DNA from: Vibrio zhugei
Lineage (GTDB): Bacteria > Pseudomonadota > Gammaproteobacteria > Enterobacterales > Vibrionaceae
Assembly (NCBI RefSeq): GCF_003716875.1
Contig: NZ_CP033078.1
Span: 2,294,001 to 2,358,000, forward strand
Direction: 5' to 3'
Length of the DNA: 64,000 bases
Positions within the stretch are counted from its first letter, which is position 1. Every line of letters starts with the position of its first letter. Made by a program: the position numbers and the translations under genes. This document shows, piece by piece, positions 61,068-64,000 of the stretch. The notes beneath the pieces were generated by a model. That model did not search any database. It saw only the letters and a program-made list of their open reading frames with translations, and was not told where the DNA came from.

Positions 61068-62096
61068 ATGGCGAACTACACTGCTCCTAGCCAAATCGCA
61101 GAACGTCAAATCGACTACTTTGCTGATAAACACGTTTTAGTGGCGGGTGAAGCTGAAGATCACTTCCCACAACAACTGCTCCAGCACAGCGCTTCTGTTA
61201 CTATTTTTACTACGGACTATCGCTATTCTCGTCAGTGGGATAATTCTGACAATATTCAATGCCATTTTAGTGAAGAGCTCAGTGACGATGTCACTGCTGA
61301 CCTCGTGTTACTTTACTGGCCTAAATCAAAAAAAGAAGCCACTTACTTATTGGCCATGCTGATGAGTAAATTGGGAGTCGGAACAGAAATTGTCGTCGTG
61401 GGTGAAAATCGCTCTGGCGTAAAAAGCATCGAAAAGCTCTTTAAAGAATACGGGAGCGTACAGAAATACGATTCGGCCCGTCGATGTTCTTTCTATTGGG
61501 GCCAATGTGAAAACGTACCAACACCGTTTGATATTAACGATTGGTTTAAATCGTATACCGTTGAGTATCAGGGCAAGCAAATCACCATCCGCAGTCTACC
61601 TGGAGTATTTAGTCATGGCGAATTGGATATCGGTAGCCGCCTACTGATTGATGCACTGCCTAACTTAACAGGGAAAGTGTTAGATTTCGGCTGTGGTGCT
61701 GGTGTCATTGGCACCGTCATGTTGACACTCAATCCCAACATAGAACTCAACTTATGTGATATTAGTGCGTTAGCGATTCGTTCATCGCAAGAAACGTTAG
61801 CGGCCAATGGGCTCACGGCACACGTCTTTGCATCGGATATTTATTCAGACATCAACGATGAATATCAATTCATCGTCACCAATCCCCCATTCCACTCGGG
61901 CCTAGAGACCAGCTATGATACCACTGAGACGTTACTGGCAAGAGCGCCTCAATCCTTAGTCAAACGCGGCGAGTTGTATGTCGTTGCCAACAGCTTCTTG
62001 AAATATTCTCCCATCATTGAGCGAAGTTTTGGCGCTTGCGATACCTTAGCAAAAACCAAGAAATTTGTGATTCATCATGCGATGAAACGTCGCTAA
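61068..62096 (+). CDS. rsmC: 16S rRNA G1207 N2-methyltransferase RsmC
   Basis: The 342-aa protein starts [18 protein letters not shown]; the ATG at 61068 gives a length equal to E. coli RsmC (343 aa), while 61056 would add four residues. The protein has the inactive N-terminal half and the C-terminal Rossmann half with [12 protein letters not shown] and the catalytic NPPFHSG. It modifies G1207 in the 30S subunit. Confidence 0.96.
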   Translation: MANYTAPSQIAERQIDYFADKHVLVAGEAEDHFPQQLLQHSASVTIFTTDYRYSRQWDNSDNIQCHFSEELSDDVTADLVLLYWPKSKKEATYLLAMLMSKLGVGTEIVVVGENRSGVKSIEKLFKEYGSVQKYDSARRCSFYWGQCENVPTPFDINDWFKSYTVEYQGKQITIRSLPGVFSHGELDIGSRLLIDALPNLTGKVLDFGCGAGVIGTVMLTLNPNIELNLCDISALAIRSSQETLAANGLTAHVFASDIYSDINDEYQFIVTNPPFHSGLETSYDTTETLLARAPQSLVKRGELYVVANSFLKYSPIIERSFGACDTLAKTKKFVIHHAMKRR

Positions 62097-62128
62097 ATAC
62101 ACGTTGTGCTTTTGCTGACAACCGCCAT

Positions 62129-62159
62129 AAAAAAAGCCTGCTCATCAAGCAGGCTTTTT
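62129..62159. terminator. Bidirectional terminator between rsmC and amtB
   Basis: AAAAAGCCTGCT-CATCA-AGCAGGCTTTTT lies between convergent genes. Confidence 0.95.
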
Positions 62160-62182
62160 CATCAGCGATGTTTTACTCTTCA

Positions 62183-63412
62183 TTATTTGCCACTGACAAA
62201 CTCTGGATACGCTTCGACGCCACAGTCATGGACATCCATACCTTCCATTTCTTCATCAGCTGTCACACGGATACCCATGGTCGCTTTCAAAATGGCCCAA
62301 ACAATCAGGCTTGCCACAAATACCCAAGCAAAAATCACAACCGCACCCAGAATTTGTGCTCCGAAGGTCGCATCCGCATTACTTAGTGGTACAACAAGCA
62401 ATCCAAAGACACCACACACACCGTGAACAGAAAGCGCACCAACAGGATCATCAATCTTCACTTTATCAAACATTAAGATACTGAAGATAACAATCACACC
62501 AGCAGCAGCGCCAATGAATACCGACATCATTGGTGAGGGAGATAGTGGATCAGCAGTAATGGCAACTAGCCCCGCTAGCGCTCCATTGAGGATCATGGTT
62601 AAATCCGCTTTACCCCAAGTAATTTTACATACAATCATCGCAGCAATAGCACCGGCGGCGGCGGCGGCATTGGTATTCAAGAACACTTGGCCGACGGACG
62701 TGGCATCATCAAAACTTGATAACGCTAACTGAGAGCCACCGTTAAATCCAAACCAGCCAAGCCATAGGATAAATGTCCCTAATGTTGCTAATGGCATGTT
62801 GGAACCAGGAATCGGGAAGATTTCACCATTTTTCCCATATTTGCCTTTACGTGCGCCCAGCAATAACACGCCAGCTAGCGCGGCGGCGGCACCCGCTAAA
62901 TGCACAATACCTGAACCAGCAAAATCACTGAAACCAGCGGCAGATAAGAAACCACCGCCCCAAGTCCAGTACCCTTCTAATGGGTAAATGAATCCGGTAA
63001 GAACCACAGAAAAGACCAAAAATGCCCATAATTTCATGCGTTCAGCGACCGCACCAGAGACTACCGACATCGCGGTGGCAACAAAGACCACTTGGAAGAA
63101 GAAGTCAGCCTCAAGCGAGTGACCCGCACCATCGGCTTGCGTCCCAATTAACGTGCCTAAGGAAGGAAGCCAACCACCGCTGCTATTATCAACGTACATA
63201 ATGTTGTATCCAACAATCAGATACATGGTGCAAGCGATCGCGTACAAAACAAAGTTTTTGGCTAAAATTTCGGTGGTGTTTTTAGAGCGAACTAGACCTG
63301 CTTCAAGCATTGCAAAACCAGCAGCCATCCACATAACCAAGGCGCCAGAAATCAAAAGAAAGAAGGTATCCAGTGCGTAACGTAGCTCCGTTACTGTTAC
63401 TGATAGTTCCAT
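62183..63412 (-). CDS. amtB: Ammonium transporter AmtB
   Basis: The 409-aa protein starts MELSVTVTELRYALD at the ATG at 63412, with GGAG 9 nt upstream; unlike E. coli AmtB no cleavable signal is obvious. Eleven helices with signature segments FAMLEAGLVRSKN, DFAGSGIVHLAGAAAALAG and the pore histidine region (ALSVHGVCGVFGLL) are seen. It moves ammonium at low nitrogen. It follows glnK, whose product plugs the channel when nitrogen is sufficient. Confidence 0.97.
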   Translation of the reverse strand: MELSVTVTELRYALDTFFLLISGALVMWMAAGFAMLEAGLVRSKNTTEILAKNFVLYAIACTMYLIVGYNIMYVDNSSGGWLPSLGTLIGTQADGAGHSLEADFFFQVVFVATAMSVVSGAVAERMKLWAFLVFSVVLTGFIYPLEGYWTWGGGFLSAAGFSDFAGSGIVHLAGAAAALAGVLLLGARKGKYGKNGEIFPIPGSNMPLATLGTFILWLGWFGFNGGSQLALSSFDDATSVGQVFLNTNAAAAAGAIAAMIVCKITWGKADLTMILNGALAGLVAITADPLSPSPMMSVFIGAAAGVIVIFSILMFDKVKIDDPVGALSVHGVCGVFGLLVVPLSNADATFGAQILGAVVIFAWVFVASLIVWAILKATMGIRVTADEEMEGMDVHDCGVEAYPEFVSGK

Positions 63413-63443
63413 AATAAGCTTCTCCGTCCTAGAAAAATACAAA

Positions 63444-63842
<399 letters not shown>

Positions 63843-63895
63843 TTATAAGTAATTGAATTTAATTTACTTTTAATTTAAAACGTTCCAAAAAAAGA

Positions 63896-63924
63896 AAAGC
63901 CTGCACTTTTTTAGTGCAGGCTTT
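63896..63924 (-). terminator. Terminator of a gene beyond the right edge
   Basis: AAAGCCTGCACT-TTTTT-AGTGCAGGCTTT carries a T-rich run on the complement strand side, so it should end a leftward gene lying to the right of 63924. The remaining 76 bp show an 8-bp inverted repeat GCGCTATT/AATAGCGC (63956-63995) but no frame I can assign. Confidence 0.75.
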
Positions 63925-64000
63925 CCCTAAATTAACGCGCTCGGGCTCGATAAGGGCGCTATTTGCACCCTAATGAATCACGCGACTAATAGCGCTGAAT

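Noticed and set aside
63925..64000. A possible end of a leftward gene at the right edge
   Set aside because: All frames contain early stops or too few codons to name a product.

Overview
The window looks like a stretch of a Vibrionaceae chromosome, most likely Vibrio. The right 36 kb carries the order holD/rimI - c-di-GMP genes - nlpI - pnp - rpsO - truB - rbfA - infB - nusA - rimP - tRNA-fMet - tRNA-Leu - secG - glmM - folP - ftsH - rlmE / yhbY / greA - ompU-type porin - dacB - tyrS - M23 peptidase - erpA - hemL. As I remember it, this is close to the arrangement in Vibrio cholerae. It ends with rsmC and a sigma54-controlled glnK-amtB pair. No database search was possible; every name rests on motifs, lengths and gene order read here.

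The left 28 kb is accessory. From about 4618 to about 28126 I read a remnant of an SXT/R391-family integrative and conjugative element (ICE). From the attachment end inwards (right to left) it holds hipBA, an AlpA-like xis, a tyrosine integrase, a small DNA-binding partner plus an actin-like ATPase (srpR/srpM type), a repeat-rich oriT/centromere region, mobI, one unknown cargo gene, umuDC (rumAB) under a LexA box, a DEDDh exonuclease, a gene broken by an orphan TnpB element, then a defence cargo, and finally the start of a MobH relaxase (traI). The junction with the chromosome is visible: the first 23 codons of prfC (28130-28198) run straight into foreign DNA, the classical SXT integration site. 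The rest of prfC, the rest of traI and all transfer genes are absent; traI is cut by an IS3-family element (3358-4617) with no matching target duplication.

The defence cargo lies where SXT/R391 elements have hotspot 5. It contains a BrxR-like WYL regulator, a type I restriction-modification operon of the EcoR124 (type IC) kind (hsdM-hsdS-fic-hsdR) with three TAEL repeats in HsdS, and directly downstream a two-gene Kiwa system (kwaA-kwaB). The TnpB gene has its own LexA-box-like palindrome, so both umuDC and TnpB may answer to DNA damage.

Left of the IS are a partial PAS/methyl-accepting chemotaxis protein, a diguanylate cyclase whose stop codon sits inside the 9-bp target duplication of a 162-bp IS903-like MITE, and a small one-helix membrane protein. 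These do not look like ICE core genes. A 40-residue Cys-rich membrane protein gene was found between hemL and the AI-2E transporter gene.
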